Below are positions 11,579 to 22,655 of a stretch of 64,000 nt of DNA, piece after piece. A program made the position numbers and the translations under genes. How positions within the stretch are numbered: position 1 is the stretch's first letter; each line of letters begins with the position of its first letter. Below the pieces are notes generated by a model. That model saw only the letters and a list, made by a program, of their open reading frames with translations, had not been told where the DNA came from and made no database searches. This DNA comes from Ceratotherium simum simum. Taxonomy: Eukaryota > Chordata > Mammalia > Perissodactyla > Rhinocerotidae. Location: positions 2,426,380-2,490,379 of the forward strand of contig NW_004454240.1 of NCBI RefSeq assembly GCF_000283155.1, in the 5' to 3' direction.

Positions 11579-12276
11579 CAGAGCTTGAGGTCTATGTCAC
11601 AGCACTTGGCTTATTTAGTCCAGAATAGATGAATTAGATATGTTAAATAGTTTTTATGCAATAATTTAAACTCTGTCTAAAATTAATATAATTTCATGGC
11701 TGAAAGAGACCCTAGAGGTCATCTAAGGTTTTTGATTTAAATGTGTAAGAGTTTTGTTCTGTCATAAATTTGATCACTTATAGTAATCAGCTCAGACAAA
11801 TTCTTTTGCTGAGGTATTCTTTGATGAAGCTATTCAGAAAAAGCACAGGTTGCCAGAGTCTAACAGGTAACATCATAGTTAAGTGTTACAGAATACTTAT
11901 TATGGTAGGTCTTTGTAGGCAAAATTCAATCAATTATTAAAAAGACCATGTATAGGTTGGTTAGATGCTAAGACACAGATATATCTATATGACTATAATC
12001 TTGCTCCATTTCTGTGAACTGCAAGACAGGATGAAACAGTCCTTATAAAAGCGTGAGGGAGAGGAAATACTGACTCTTATCTCCCCGTTTAGACCATCCA
12101 GTTCTGCAGGGAAACTAAGATGGCAAAGGTAGACTACTATTGTCAAAGAAGCTATGGAGACCTGAAATCACAGTAAAATCAGAACCACTTGAGTTGTTAT
12201 TGAACATCAAATCACATGGGGAGTAGAAAACATACCCTGGATTTTTCTTTTCTAAGGTATAACAGAAGCAATAAAA
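11579..12276 (-). other. Intronic sequence, nothing recognised
   Basis: A short 'gagaccctagaggtcatcta' stretch resembles an old interspersed repeat, but I cannot assign it. The rest looks unique. Confidence 0.45.
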
Positions 12277-13703
12277 AATAATGAGGAACACAAGTGACAA
12301 AAGAAAAACAGATAAATTGGACTTCATCAAAATTAAAAACTGTGCTGGAAATGATACCAACAAGAATGTTAGAAAGACTACCCATAGAATGGGAGGAAAT
12401 ATTTGCAAATCATATATCTTATAAGAGACTTGGATCCAGAAAATATAAAGAATTCAACAATAAAAAGAAAAATAACCCACTCGAAAAATGGGCAAAGAAC
12501 CTGAATAGACATTTCTCCAAAGATGATATACAAATAGCCAATAAGCACATGAAAAGATGCTTGGCATCACTAGTAATCAGGGAAATATAAAGCAAAACCA
12601 CAATAAGAGACGACTTCACATCCAGTAGATGGCTATAATCAAAAAGACAGATAATAACAAGCGTTGGTGAGGATGTGGAGAAATTGGAACCCTCATACAC
12701 TACTAGTGGGATTATAAAATGGTGCAGCTGCTTTGGCAAACAGTCTGGCAGTTCCTCAAAAGGTAGAACATATAGTTACCATTTGATCCTGAAATTCTAC
12801 TCCTGGGTATATACCTAAGAGAGATGAAAACATATTTTCATTAGAAACGTGTACACGGATGTTCACAACAGCATTATTCATAACAGCCCAAAGTGGAAAC
12901 AACTCAAGTGTCTATCAACTGATGAATGGATGAAATATGGTATATCCATACAATGAAATATTATTCATCCATAAAAAGAATGAAGCACTGATACATGTTT
13001 CAACATAGACGAACATTGAAGACATTATGCTAACTGAAATAAGCCAGACACAAAAGGACAAATATTGTATGATTCCATTTATATAAGGTACCTGGAATCG
13101 GCAAAGTCATAGACTATTAGAAACTAGAAGAGTGGTTACCAGGGGCTGGTGGGAGTGGGGAATGCGGACTTTTAGTTTAATGGATACAGAGTCTCTCTTT
13201 GGGAGGATGAAAAAGTTTTGGAAATGGAGAATAGTGACAGTTGTACAATATTGTGAATACATTTTGTGCCACTGAAACATATCCTTAAAAATCGTTAAAA
13301 TGGTAAATTTTATGTTATATATATTTTACCACAATAAAAAAGGAATGGAGTATTAATACATGCTATAAAATGGATGAACCTTGAAAATATACTAAGAGAA
13401 AGAAATCAGAAACAAAAGACCATACATTATATGAGTCCACTGACATGAAATGTCTAGAATAGGCAAATCTATTGAGACAGAAAGTGGATTAGTGGTTGCT
13501 TAGGGCTGGGGGAGGGAATGGAGGAGTTGGGGGATGATAGCTAGAGGATTTCTTTTTGGGGTGATGAAAATGTTATAAAATTGACTGTTGATGGTTGCAC
13601 AACTCTGTGAACATTCTAAAAACTACTGAGTTGTACGTATTAAAAGAGTGAAGTGTATGGTATGTGAATTATATCTCAATAAAGCTGCTTTAAAAAAATA
13701 ATG
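12277..13703 (+). mobile_element. Two L1M 3' ends in tandem inside one target-site duplication
   Basis: 12289-13345 is the end of L1M ORF2 plus 3' UTR, with peptide blocks such as [20 protein letters not shown], ending 'ttaccacaataaaaaa'. 13346-13692 is a second, different L1M 3' UTR ending 'tatctcaataaagctg'. The motif aataatgagga flanks the pair (about 12278-12288 and 13693-13703) but is not seen between the units. Confidence 0.82.
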
Positions 13704-14020
13704 AGGATTATAACAGTCAATAATTAGTGAGCAATACATTACTTAGGTGCTTTGGAATTTTGCTGTGTATCATATTTAATATAATATTTATTTACTATGT
13801 TTAGCTATTTTAATAAAACATTCTATTTTTTTAAAAAAGACAAAAGTGAACTAATATCATTTTCTCAAATAAATTACATCTGTGTGTAAAGGCTGGCATT
13901 TTTGACTATACTGACAAAGGCCAAAATACCTTGTGGCTACATCTACAAACTACAAGGGAAGCTAATAAGAAATGAATGTTCTTCTGAATGTTAGAACTGC
14001 AAATGTAATCACATTTGGCG
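13704..14020 (-). other. Intronic sequence, nothing recognised
   Basis: AT-rich sequence without recognisable repeats. Confidence 0.45.
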
Positions 14021-14024
14021 AATC

Positions 14025-14285
14025 TCATATTTATATGGTGTTTAAGTTACAAAGCACTTTCTGATATATTTGTGATGTATTGATCCTCTTAATACCCTTG
14101 TGAGGTGTTCAGAATGGTGTTCAGAATGGGTGTTAGGCTATCCCCCTCCCTTGCCCAAGAAATTAAAGAGGTTTGATCCACCTAAGTCTCACAGCTAGTT
14201 AGTGGCTGAACTAGATCTGAATTCCAAATCTATTTTCAACCAAATGTTCTGTCAATCCACCATTCTGTTCAGTAAATTAGATCAC
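14025..14285 (-). mobile_element. MIR SINE (MIRb/c type)
   Basis: Inverse MIR: 'acaaagcactttctgatata', 'cttaatacccttgtgaggtg', 'cccttgcccaagaaatta', 'cacagctagttagtggctga'. An internal 'gtgttcagaatgg' is duplicated in tandem (about 14106-14135). Confidence 0.8.
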
Positions 14286-14559
14286 ACAGTGCTCCATAAA
14301 CAGGACATATTTCTATATAGCAAAAGCAAACTAAAAACATGAAAAATATATAAATTGGTCATTGATACATAAACTCTCACAGGTTGACAACTTATGTATC
14401 TAGCTCCAATTTATCTGTTTGTGATCTCTGAACAAGTTTACTTGTTATGTGCACTTTTATGGCTTTTAAACAAAGGCATGAATAGCGTAAGATAAACCCA
14501 GACAGGGTTTGGGGCAAATGGGTTCTAGGTAATAATTTTTTCGATAAGTATTTCCTGGA

Positions 14560-14720
14560 CATGTGCATTATATTACTTTGAAATTAGACCTAGACATGGT
14601 CTCTTACTTCAAGCAACTGCCAATCTAATAGCAGGAGGAGACAAGATAAAAACAAATATGTGACCAATAAAGAAACAAATAAATTGGTATTGAGGAGTAA
14701 AGAGAGTTAGGTTAGAAGAA
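14560..14720 (-). mobile_element. L2 LINE 3' fragment, diverged
   Basis: Inverse L2 3' end pattern: 'ctagacatggtctcttactt', 'caatctaatagcaggaggag', 'acaagataaaaacaaa'. Confidence 0.6.
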
Positions 14721-15790
14721 AAATGATAATGGATTAAAGGGTAGATAGGATGGCTTTGAACAATGACTTAAAAAGACAGTTTCAGAAAAGCCTTGGTTGT
14801 CTAGTTCAAGTCTGCCATTTCACTGCAAAAAGGAGAGGAAAGAGATGCTAATCAGAATAGCAGTAAGAGCGCAGTTTGTATTTATTTTTTTTACGCGGGT
14901 CTCAACAAATGCGACGACTGGGATCATATAAGAATATGATTTAAAAATTCATTGTATGTTTCTTAAGAATATGATGTTGAATAAATTCATTTCATTGAAT
15001 GAACAACAAGGAAAAATGTCAAATTATTTGGTGTTTGTTCCGAGAAATGCATCCAAAATCTTTGAACTTATCAATCAATAATGTGAACAAACAAAATAGC
15101 TTCTGTAATCTCCATGGCATTTAGCCAACCTTGGGAAAAAAAAGCTATTCCTATATTAATGATTTTTATCCAAATTGCCTCAGGCAATTTGGAAAGAATA
15201 TTTTCAAGATATGGCATATGATCCAAATCTGACCTTTGGATTCTTTTTTCCCCTTACAGCTACCTCCATTAAATTGTTTCCTAAGAACAGAGAGAAACCT
15301 ATGTCTGAAAAGAAATGGGTGCATCCTGTTTTCTCCAGATTGTTACATTTTCATCAGAAGGCTGCTTCATATCCACTGGGAGAAATGATCAGGTACTTTG
15401 GGGGAAATCAATACACTGAAATGATGATTCTTAGTTCTGGTTTTACAATATCCCATTGGGTCTCTGATTTTTTTCCAGGGGTATTAGGAAACTCTTGAAA
15501 CATTAATTTCAGTTCACTTTAGTTTTTAGTATAAACATATGCCAACTGGCACTTCTTTTGTGGAGGAGGAGTCTTGGCCAGGGAAAGAAATCCCAAATCC
15601 CAAACAATAGAGCCTTCTAACTCCAGAGGTGGGAATCACTGCTTTAGCTCTCTGCTTGGCACAAACATCAAGTCATGACCTACCATTGCTTCTCTGGTGT
15701 CAGAGAAAGCAAGAAAGAAGAGGGATAACTCTGATGCTCAGGTTCTAAAACTTTAAAAACACATACACCTAGAAAGTCTACTTAATTGTT
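14721..15790 (-). other. Intronic sequence with a short perfect hairpin; no gene recognised
   Basis: No repeat recognised. It contains a 10-bp perfect inverted repeat with a 3-nt spacer at 15170-15192 and a 107-codon open frame (15175-15498, plus) whose translation resembles nothing I know. The frame starts inside the hairpin and is best explained by chance. Confidence 0.5.
15170..15192. repeat. Perfect inverted repeat, 10-bp arms, 3-nt loop
   Basis: ccaaattgcc, tca, ggcaatttgg. Short enough to occur by chance in 64 kb, but it is the cleanest small hairpin I noticed in unique sequence. Confidence 0.85.
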
Positions 15791-16044
15791 TATAGTGGCT
15801 ATGTCTGGGAACTGAGGTTGGGGTGTTAACTTTTCCTGTGTTATATCATAAATTTCTCTAATGCTTAACTTTGTTTTAGAAGGAGCATGTATTGCTTTTG
15901 TATTCATTAAAACTTTCAATTGAGGTTTCAGAAGCCAAAAATAAAATAAATTAGAATTATTATGCCTAAAAAGACAAAGTGAACAGCTTTAAGTCTGAAA
16001 ACAGCTGGTTACAAATACGAAGACTAGTGCTATAGAATTCTTAT

Positions 16045-16345
16045 ACCACCACTGTCCAATAGAAATATAATATAAGCCACAAATTTGAGCCACATATGTA
16101 ATTCTAACTTTTCTACTAGCCATATTAAAAAAGCAAAAAAAAAAAAACAGGTGAAATTAATTTTACTGTTACATTTTATTTAACTTAATATATCCAGAAC
16201 ATTATAATTTCAACATGTAATCAATATAAATATGTATTAATGAGATAGTTTACATTGCTTTTTTGGGTACTAAGTCTTTGAAGTCTGGTATGTATTTTAC
16301 ATTTACAGTATATCCTAATTTGCATTGGTCTACGTGTAGCTTACT
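16045..16345 (+). mobile_element. Non-autonomous DNA transposon fragment, probably hAT type
   Basis: 'cactgtccaatagaaatata', 'gagccacatatgtaattcta', 'ggtgaaattaattttact', 'tttcaacatgtaatcaat' and 'gtctttgaagtctggt' follow a common mammalian MER element whose ends read tgtccaata...tattggaca. The distal terminal repeat is missing. Confidence 0.65.
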
Positions 16346-16379
16346 TTACTTAGTTTTAAAAAATAATGTAATAAGCACC

Positions 16380-16720
16380 AGGGAACCAATCACCCAAAAT
16401 AAAAGTTAGGACTTGGTAAAAAACTTACAACTAATCATATGGTTCCTTCTCACTCTTATCTCCCTACCTCTCCCGTACCCAAGGTAAACTTTATCCTAAA
16501 CCTTGTGTTCATCATTCCCTCGAGTTCCTTTTCATATAACTGTATCACATTTATATGTATTCCTAAAAAGCTTTTCTTAAAAAAACTTAGTTGTTTGCAA
16601 CTTCTAAAGGTTATCATATTGTAGCTAATATTTTGGGAATTACTCTTTTTTAGTATTCAGTTAGGTTTGTCATTATTATAGGTCCAAGGTGACTTGTTTC
16701 TTTAATGCATTTAATAGATA
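16380..16720 (-). mobile_element. Degraded L1M/L1ME 3' fragment, left part
   Basis: Pattern of an inverse L1M 3' UTR ('gaaccaatcacccaaaata', 'taccc.aggtaaacttta', 'cattccctcgagttcctttt'). It appears to resume at 17480-17740 after the L1 insertion. Confidence 0.5.
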
Positions 16721-16732
16721 CATAGGTTTTTT

Positions 16733-17466
16733 ATTTTTTCCAGTTTTATTGAGATATAATTTATTTTCAACTATTTTACTGAGGTCATAATGGTTTATGA
16801 CATTGTGTAATTTCAGGCGTACATCATCATTTATCAGTTTCTCTATAGACTGCATCATGCTTACCACCAGTAGTCTGATTTTTTATATATATATATATAG
16901 TGAAATGATTACCACAATAAGTTTAGTTAACATTCATCACCACACATAGTTACAAATTGTTTTGCTTGTGATGAGAACTTTTAAGATCTACTATCTTAGC
17001 AACTTTCAAATATATAATACAGTATTGTCAACTATAGTCACCATGCCATACATTACATCCCCAGGACTTATTTATATTATAACTGAAAGTTTGCACTTCT
17101 TAACCACCTTCACCCATTTCCCCCACCCTCCACCCTCCACCTCCGGCAACCATCAATCTGTTCTCTGTTCCTATGAGTTCAGTTTTCTTAGATTCCACAT
17201 ATAAGTGAGATCATATAGGACTTGTCTTTCTCTGTTTGACTAACTTAATGTCCTCAAGGTCCATCCATGTTGTTGCAAATGGCAGGATTTCCTTCTATTT
17301 TATGGCTCAATAATATTCCATTGTATATACATATATCACATTTTCTTTATCCATTCATCCATTGTTGGACACTTAGGTTATTTCCACGTCTTGGCTATTG
17401 TGAATAATGCTGCAATGAACATGGGGTGCAGATATCTCTTTGAGATAGTGATATACCCAGAACATT
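16733..17466 (-). mobile_element. 5'-truncated L1 (L1MA-type) 3' end with target-site duplication
   Basis: Inverse L1 3' UTR: 'ttattgagatataattt', 'gtgaaatgattaccacaata', 'gaactttt.aagatctacta', 'tccatgttgttgcaaatgg'. The target motif cataggtttttt occurs at 16721-16732 and 17467-17478. A (TA)n tract at 16884-16900 lies inside. Confidence 0.82.
16884..16900. repeat. (TA)n microsatellite
   Basis: About eight TA units within the L1 3' UTR. Confidence 0.85.
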
Positions 17467-17479
17467 CATAGGTTTTTTT

Positions 17480-17740
17480 GTGACAACTTCAACATAAGGC
17501 ACTTACTTTTTATAAGCTTAAAATTATATTGGTAAGATTCATCCATACCACTGTGTTGTTGCAGTTCATTGGTTTGACTGCTGTTTAATATTTCATTGTT
17601 TGAATATATCATAGTTTATCCATATACTATCCTGTTGATGGGCATTGGGTTGTTAGAGTTTGCCACCGTGTATTCTTGTCCAAGTCAGCTATTGTATACA
17701 TGTAAGAGTTTCTTTTGGATAGAGATCTAGGCATTCACAA
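17480..17740 (-). mobile_element. Degraded L1M/L1ME 3' fragment, right part
   Basis: 'gtttgactgctgtttaatat', 'ttcattgtttgaatatatca', 'ctgttgatgggcattgggtt' follow the inverse L1M 3' UTR order. Confidence 0.55.
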
Positions 17741-18574
17741 TTCTCACCCAACTGAAACAACTATGTAGCGGATGAGGGAGAAGGCAATGGAGATCCTTTG
17801 AGAGATCCAATATGGAACTCTTTGAGAGAGAGTTCCAATATGGGTCAGAAACAGTAGGGAGAGCAATTGGTAGGGATGGGGCTGCTTGTGGAGGCCCAAG
17901 AAACACTGCGAGTGGCAGCTGGTCCTAGTTTTCCAACCTTGTTTTGTGTTACTGGGCTGCAGCATGTGGAGTTAAAGCTTGGAACAGTAGCAGAGTGTAT
18001 AGCCAGGCCCTACTGCTGAAGGTTCCCATACAAATTTTAAGAATGCCAACACATCTAGAGAACTTGGCTCCTGTCTTCTTTAGACCCACCACTCTTGTCC
18101 TGTTCTTGGTGGTCAATCCCTTTCCTCTGTATCCCCTAAGTTGTCTTTCTGCACTGTGCTATGTGCAGGTATATACTGGAGGTACTGGCAAGGCAAGAGA
18201 AGAGCTTGACTTTTGGTGTATAAGAAAGCATTCTCCAGGAGTAGGGGAAGATGGAAAATTCTAAAATAAGGAGTTTGGTTTTTTTATCTTTCCTAGACTG
18301 CATTAAAGTTCATCACTATGAGCACAGTAAGAACAACCTCTAGGGTGTGTTAGGGCATAGCATAGCTGGTTCTAATGGAAAAACATGAATCTTGGACTTT
18401 TAGCTGGATCAACTACGAGGGAATCATTCTGGAAGAAGAGGGGCTGAGGAATTTATATAAAGTTGGGAATGAGATAAAGCATTAGGTAGTTCAGGGCCTA
18501 AGCCAAGGGCCTGGCAATGAGGAAAAGGAGAATTACATAGGTGCATATGGGGATATAAAAGTCAGATTTGCCCA
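17741..18574 (-). other. Intronic sequence with a small local duplication; no gene recognised
   Basis: At 17795-17840 the segment 'ctttgagaga...ccaatatgg' occurs twice about 25 bp apart. Otherwise no repeat or exon is recognised. Confidence 0.45.
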
Positions 18575-18795
18575 GGGCTTTATAATTTGAAAAGTACTTT
18601 TCAAATCACACTATATTTGATCCCCACAGTAACCCTATGAAGTAGGTGTTACCATTATGGCCATTTTATAGGAACTGAGGCTTAGAGATTAACAAGCATG
18701 TTCACAGTTTCATAGCAAGTAAGTAGCAGACCTGCAACTTGAACCCAGGTCCCTAAATGTGAAGCCAAAGTCTGTTTTACTGCCCCAGTGATTTA
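18575..18795 (-). mobile_element. MIR SINE
   Basis: Inverse MIR: 'ccacagtaaccctatgaagt', 'attttataggaactgaggct', 'catagcaagtaagtagcaga', 'acttgaacccaggtccctaa'. Confidence 0.85.
18585..18606. repeat. 22-bp perfect palindrome
   Basis: Self-complementary without a spacer. The left half is atttgaaaagt and the right half is its exact reverse complement, acttttcaaat. It lies at the edge of the MIR. Confidence 0.9.
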
Positions 18796-19490
18796 CAATT
18801 GAGGTACTGAAGGGTGTTACAAATACTTTGTTGCTAACAAAGTACTAAAAGTCACCAATGATTTACTTAAAATTGGAATAGATTTAATGGTGTTTCTATA
18901 ATAGTGTCATTCTCATTTGCATTCTGATAGGTTTTCTTGAGCAAGAAAGAAAGAGGCCTAGTTAGACCCAGCATGCTAGAAAAATGCATAAAAATCCAGG
19001 GACCCCAGGGAGAGAGTTCTGCACGTGAATGCTATCCAAGCTGTAATTATGCTGATAAAAGGTCAAGATCTGCCACCCTATACCATAGCAGTCAGAGAAG
19101 TAATAAAATTTCAGGAATGAAGGGTAAGATAATAAATATGTGATGATAAATTACAATGTAATTTTAATTTCTTCATTTGTATTTAAATGTGAGAATAGAA
19201 CATTATGTGTATTGAACAGAATTGCCCTTTGGAGAAGCCGTTTGTGGACAGCATAGTTACTGTGGTACGGGAATAGAACTGGAAAGCGCCCTCAGGTTGC
19301 TCCCTCACGAACAAATATTTATAACAACTCCTTCCCCCAATCTCTTAAAGATTTACCAAGTATTTGCCATTATATACAACTCTTGTGGCTTCACAGACAT
19401 CTGCATTGTCTACTGCCTATCTCTTAAGATCTCTCAAATATAGCTTTCTCTATTAAAAGAGGGGTATACTTTAGCATGGGCCTGTAGCAT
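18796..19490 (-). other. Intronic sequence, nothing recognised
   Basis: No repeat or exon recognised. A 68-codon plus-strand frame (18937-19143) has no resemblance to a known protein. Confidence 0.45.
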
Positions 19491-19599
19491 GTTTTCTTTC
19501 AATCTGAAGACATTTATTAACTATTTGACTGTTTGCTTGTCCTATGCTAGTTGCCATGCTGAGGTAGGAGAGATCCCTAACCTCTTGTGTCTTATCATC
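19491..19599 (-). mobile_element. L2 LINE 3' fragment, part 1
   Basis: Inverse L2: 'gacatttattaactatttga', 'ctatgctagttgccatgctg', 'gagatccctaacctcttgtg'. It continues after the solo LTR at 20438, where 'tagctggg' completes the L2 'agtctagtggg' motif. Confidence 0.72.
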
Positions 19600-19785
19600 T
19601 GTCTTGACATGAGTACAGCCATGTTTGGCCGCTCCATTGACCTATAGCCACCAGCACAAAAAGAAATATAAAAGCTGCTTTCTGCGTGGTGGGAACCGGC
19701 CCTTCTCCCACGGAGGGAGTTGCAAGTTGTAACATTTCAAGGCTCTTGGAGCGTCGTAGCACGGGATGGACTGGCCATCTGTGCC

Positions 19786-19877
19786 GGGCTGAGACGATAA
19801 CCAAAGAAAACAATGCACGTACACAACTACTGGGCTGGGACGTTAGCCAAGGGGCTCAGTGCACGTACGCCACTGAT
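19786..19877 (+). repeat. Tandem 46-bp U3 repeat in LTR-1
   Basis: Both units follow the pattern gggctgRgacg-t-a-ccaa...tgcacgtac..cact. Tandem U3 repeats of this size are typical of retroviral enhancers. Confidence 0.82.
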
Positions 19878-20111
19878 AACCATTTGTGCATGGGAACACT
19901 GGATGCTTGCTCTGTAAACCCTGTAATTGCTTATATAAACTGCTGGAGACTGAGACCCGGTGAGAGTTCCACTTGTGGAAGGGACGCCTTGCCCAGGATG
20001 TGTGATCCTTGCCCAGCTGTGTCGATTGACAGGACTCTCCCGGCAGCGGGACATGGATGTTGTGAGTAATTGATTTACTGTGAAGTAACTGATTTGATGT
20101 GTTCTCTTTTC

Positions 20112-20316
20112 GGTCAACCTGGTGTTTCTCTTTCCGGTTGATTTGTGTCATTTCCCTTCAGTCGATCTGGTGTTTCCCTTTCCGATCGATCTGATGTTTT
20201 TCCCTCTTATTATATGACCTATTCGGATCTGCTGCTATCTCAGCCGATGTGGATGTTTTCCCTTTCCAGTCGAGCTGGTGTTTTTTCCCTCTTATTATTT
20301 GACCTATTCGGATCTG
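20112..20316 (+). repeat. Tandem repeats in the R region of LTR-1
   Basis: A unit of roughly 24-26 bp (pattern gtcgatctggtgtttccctttcc) is repeated about four times from 20112. A longer module ending 'gacctattcggatctg' occurs at 20181-20231 and 20265-20316, a period of about 85 bp. Confidence 0.8.
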
Positions 20317-20437
20317 TTTGCGGACTATCGCCTTTACTATCCTCTATATAATAAAATATACCTTCAGTCCATTTGTTTGGAGTGGAAAGTGTCTTTTACA
20401 TCTCCGATCGAATCCCCGAACCTCTCATAACATCATC

Positions 20438-20690
20438 TAGCTGGGAAGATGAGAAATGTACATGAAAGAGATCTAGAAAATATAAGTGTCCTAAGCATAT
20501 ACATGGAAGAATGTAAACTAAGAAGGTGAACTATCTGGATGGAGGTTCATGAAGGCCTCTTAAAGGCCATGAAGCTTTAGAGCTGAATCCTGAAAAGATA
20601 GATAAGGATTAGAAGTAAGGAAGTAAGAAGGCAGTCCAGGAGGGGGACTGATTTAGTAAAAGCAAGAGGCTGTGACCAGCAAGGTCTGGT
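20438..20690 (-). mobile_element. L2 LINE 3' fragment, part 2
   Basis: Continues the L2 interrupted by LTR-1: 'ggaggttcatgaaggcctct', 'tagagctgaatcctgaaaag', 'gcagtccaggaggggg', matching the inverse L2 'gaggcttcctggagg...gctgagtcttgaa' order. Confidence 0.7.
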
Positions 20691-20884
20691 TAAAAAGGTA
20701 AGACCACTTAGTTTGCTGCTATGGTTGCCATCCCATGGCAATGTTACATGATATAGTAAGCCTAAGTAGATCTTTTGAAAAGTTTTCTTGTAATCCCCTA
20801 TTTCTTTGAAATTCCCAAACCAATAAACTCTTACAAACCACGTTTTTTTCTGTATTCAACTTTTATGAGAAGTGGCACTTTACA

Positions 20885-21060
20885 TTTGTACATCACTGTA
20901 TAGTTTACATAGCATTTGCACATAGATCATTTCATTTGACCCTTGCAGTAATCCTGTGAAATGACATGGAGGCTGACTTACTACATGTTAGAGGAGCAAT
21001 CAGGGAGGGAGTTCAGGACTCCAACCCAGATCAGATTCAGTCCAGTCTTCAACATTTACA
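20885..21060 (-). mobile_element. MIR-type SINE, diverged
   Basis: 'tacatagcatttgcacatag', 'catttgacccttgcagtaat', 'cctgtgaaatgacatggagg' follow the inverse MIR order. Confidence 0.62.
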
Positions 21061-22184
21061 TGTACAGTTTTGACCAATAATTGATATTCATAAATTATAT
21101 TCTTAAGGTCCTATAAGATTCTGAAAAACATCTTACATCAGGAATTATTAAATTATGTCCTGGGTCATTTTTGTGGTTAGCATATTTGGTTATTAATTTC
21201 TAAAAATCCATATGAAATAATTTAGAATTTATTGCATAATCTTTAAGATGGTTTCTAGTAGAGTTGGTTGAATGCTATACCTCAGATTTCTTTCTAATTA
21301 CAATGCTATATTGTCCTCATCTAGCAGTGTTATGCACAGTTAACACCTCACTTACTTGGCACCATATAAGAGGTTCCTCAGAAAATGAGTTTTGTGGGTG
21401 ACTAAAGCATACTTGACTAACAGCAAGCTTTGAAATCTGATGGAAATCTTGCTCAAATGTATTGAGACTTCCCTTTCTCATCATGTCAATATAGTTGTCT
21501 ATTGAGGACTAAGTATCACTATGAAAATCCCCTACTGGACCAGACAGTGAGATGCTCAGTGTTTACCAAGGCATACAGGGAAATTTGAACTCCTACATTA
21601 ATGGTCCCAAGTGACTTCACTTTTCAAGTTATTCTGTTTTTAGAATTCTTCTGTTCTTTACACTGCTAACTGTGCATTCTTAGAGTATCAGTTTTCTCAC
21701 ATCTGGTAGACCTCTTCTCCCATTCTAATCGGTTGTCAGACAACTAAGCTCATTACATGAATTTTATATATATTTAAACCTTTATTTTATATATAACACT
21801 AAACCAAGAGGCTTAGTGAAGCTGGCGCCACTCCTCTCTTATAGGTACAGAGTGAGAGGCCTCAGTGGATTGAGATTTTGTTCCCAGATCATAGGGTTTC
21901 CATCATCCCTCCTTTTGGGATTTTAGGCTGTGTTTTGGATGTCTGAGGTTGCTAAATAAAAAAATTCTGAATAACTGGGGTATACTGAGAATAATTATAT
22001 TTTGTTTACAAAACTCACATTCTGTATATTTCTGCAAGATGGACAAAATCACATGTAACAAACTATCAACAGTAATAGCAGTTTGTGATATCCAATTTTT
22101 ACTCTTTAATTCTTAATTCGTTGGTGGGAGAAAAAGAAAACTCTTAAGACAAGCTTTATTTAAAATAAAGACCACCTTAATCTT
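21061..22184 (-). other. Intronic sequence, nothing recognised
   Basis: AT-rich unique-looking sequence. No repeats or coding frames are recognised. Confidence 0.45.
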
Positions 22185-22290
22185 TAACAGCACTTTATAT
22201 TTTTCTAAGTGCTTTAGCATGTATCATCTGTTTTGATCACAATCCTGTGAGATAAGCAGTATAGCTTCTTTTCTCAACTACAAAAGTGGC
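22185..22290 (-). mobile_element. MIR SINE fragment
   Basis: 'ctttaacagcactttatatt', 'aagtgctttagcatgtatca', 'cacaatcctgtgagataagc'. Confidence 0.7.
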
Positions 22291-22389
22291 TAAGAGGTTG
22301 TGATGTTTGAGAAAAAGTATTCTCATTTATTCTACCCATAACCCGAGAAGTAGATGGATTAGTACTATTCTCATTTTATAGCTGATACT

Positions 22390-22655
22390 GATAATTATCA
22401 ATTATTGAGAACCCATTATGTGCCAGCATTGAATTAGGCATTTTACATTATCTTTAATCACTATAATATCTTATCAAAGGAAGTACCATTACTGTCGTTA
22501 TATAATGAGAAAATTTATGCTGAGAGAGGTTACATGACTTGGCCAAGGCCACAAAACTAAAAGTAGTAGAGTGAGGATTTGAAATTAGGTTTCTTTGATT
22601 TTAAATTTTAATCAGGTCTATGTGGCTTTAAATTCTATGCTCTTTCCTAACCCCA
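22390..22655 (-). mobile_element. MIR SINE
   Basis: 'acccattatgtgccagcatt', 'ggcattttacattatcttta', 'gagagaggttacatgacttg', 'ccaaggccacaaaactaaaa', ending 'atgctctttcctaa'. Confidence 0.82.

Larger units (their letters stand above)
19600..20432 (+). mobile_element. Solo LTR of an endogenous retrovirus (LTR-1)
   Basis: 833 bp starting TGTCTTGACA and ending TCATAACA, flanked by a 5-bp duplication tcatc (19595-19599 and 20433-20437) within an L2. U3 holds two copies of a 46-bp unit (19786-19831 and 19832-19877). A TATA box (tatataaa) is at 19932-19939 and AATAAA at 20350-20355. Many intact CpGs and the exact duplication point to a fairly recent insertion. No internal retroviral genes remain, as expected after LTR-LTR recombination. 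I do not recognise the named family. Confidence 0.85.

Noticed and set aside
15175..15498. 107-codon plus-strand open frame
   Set aside because: No recognisable domain, starts inside a hairpin, no splice or promoter context; consistent with chance in AT-rich intron.
19686..20151. Frames of 96-127 codons on both strands
   Set aside because: They fall inside a solo LTR, which is non-coding, and show no retroviral protein motif.
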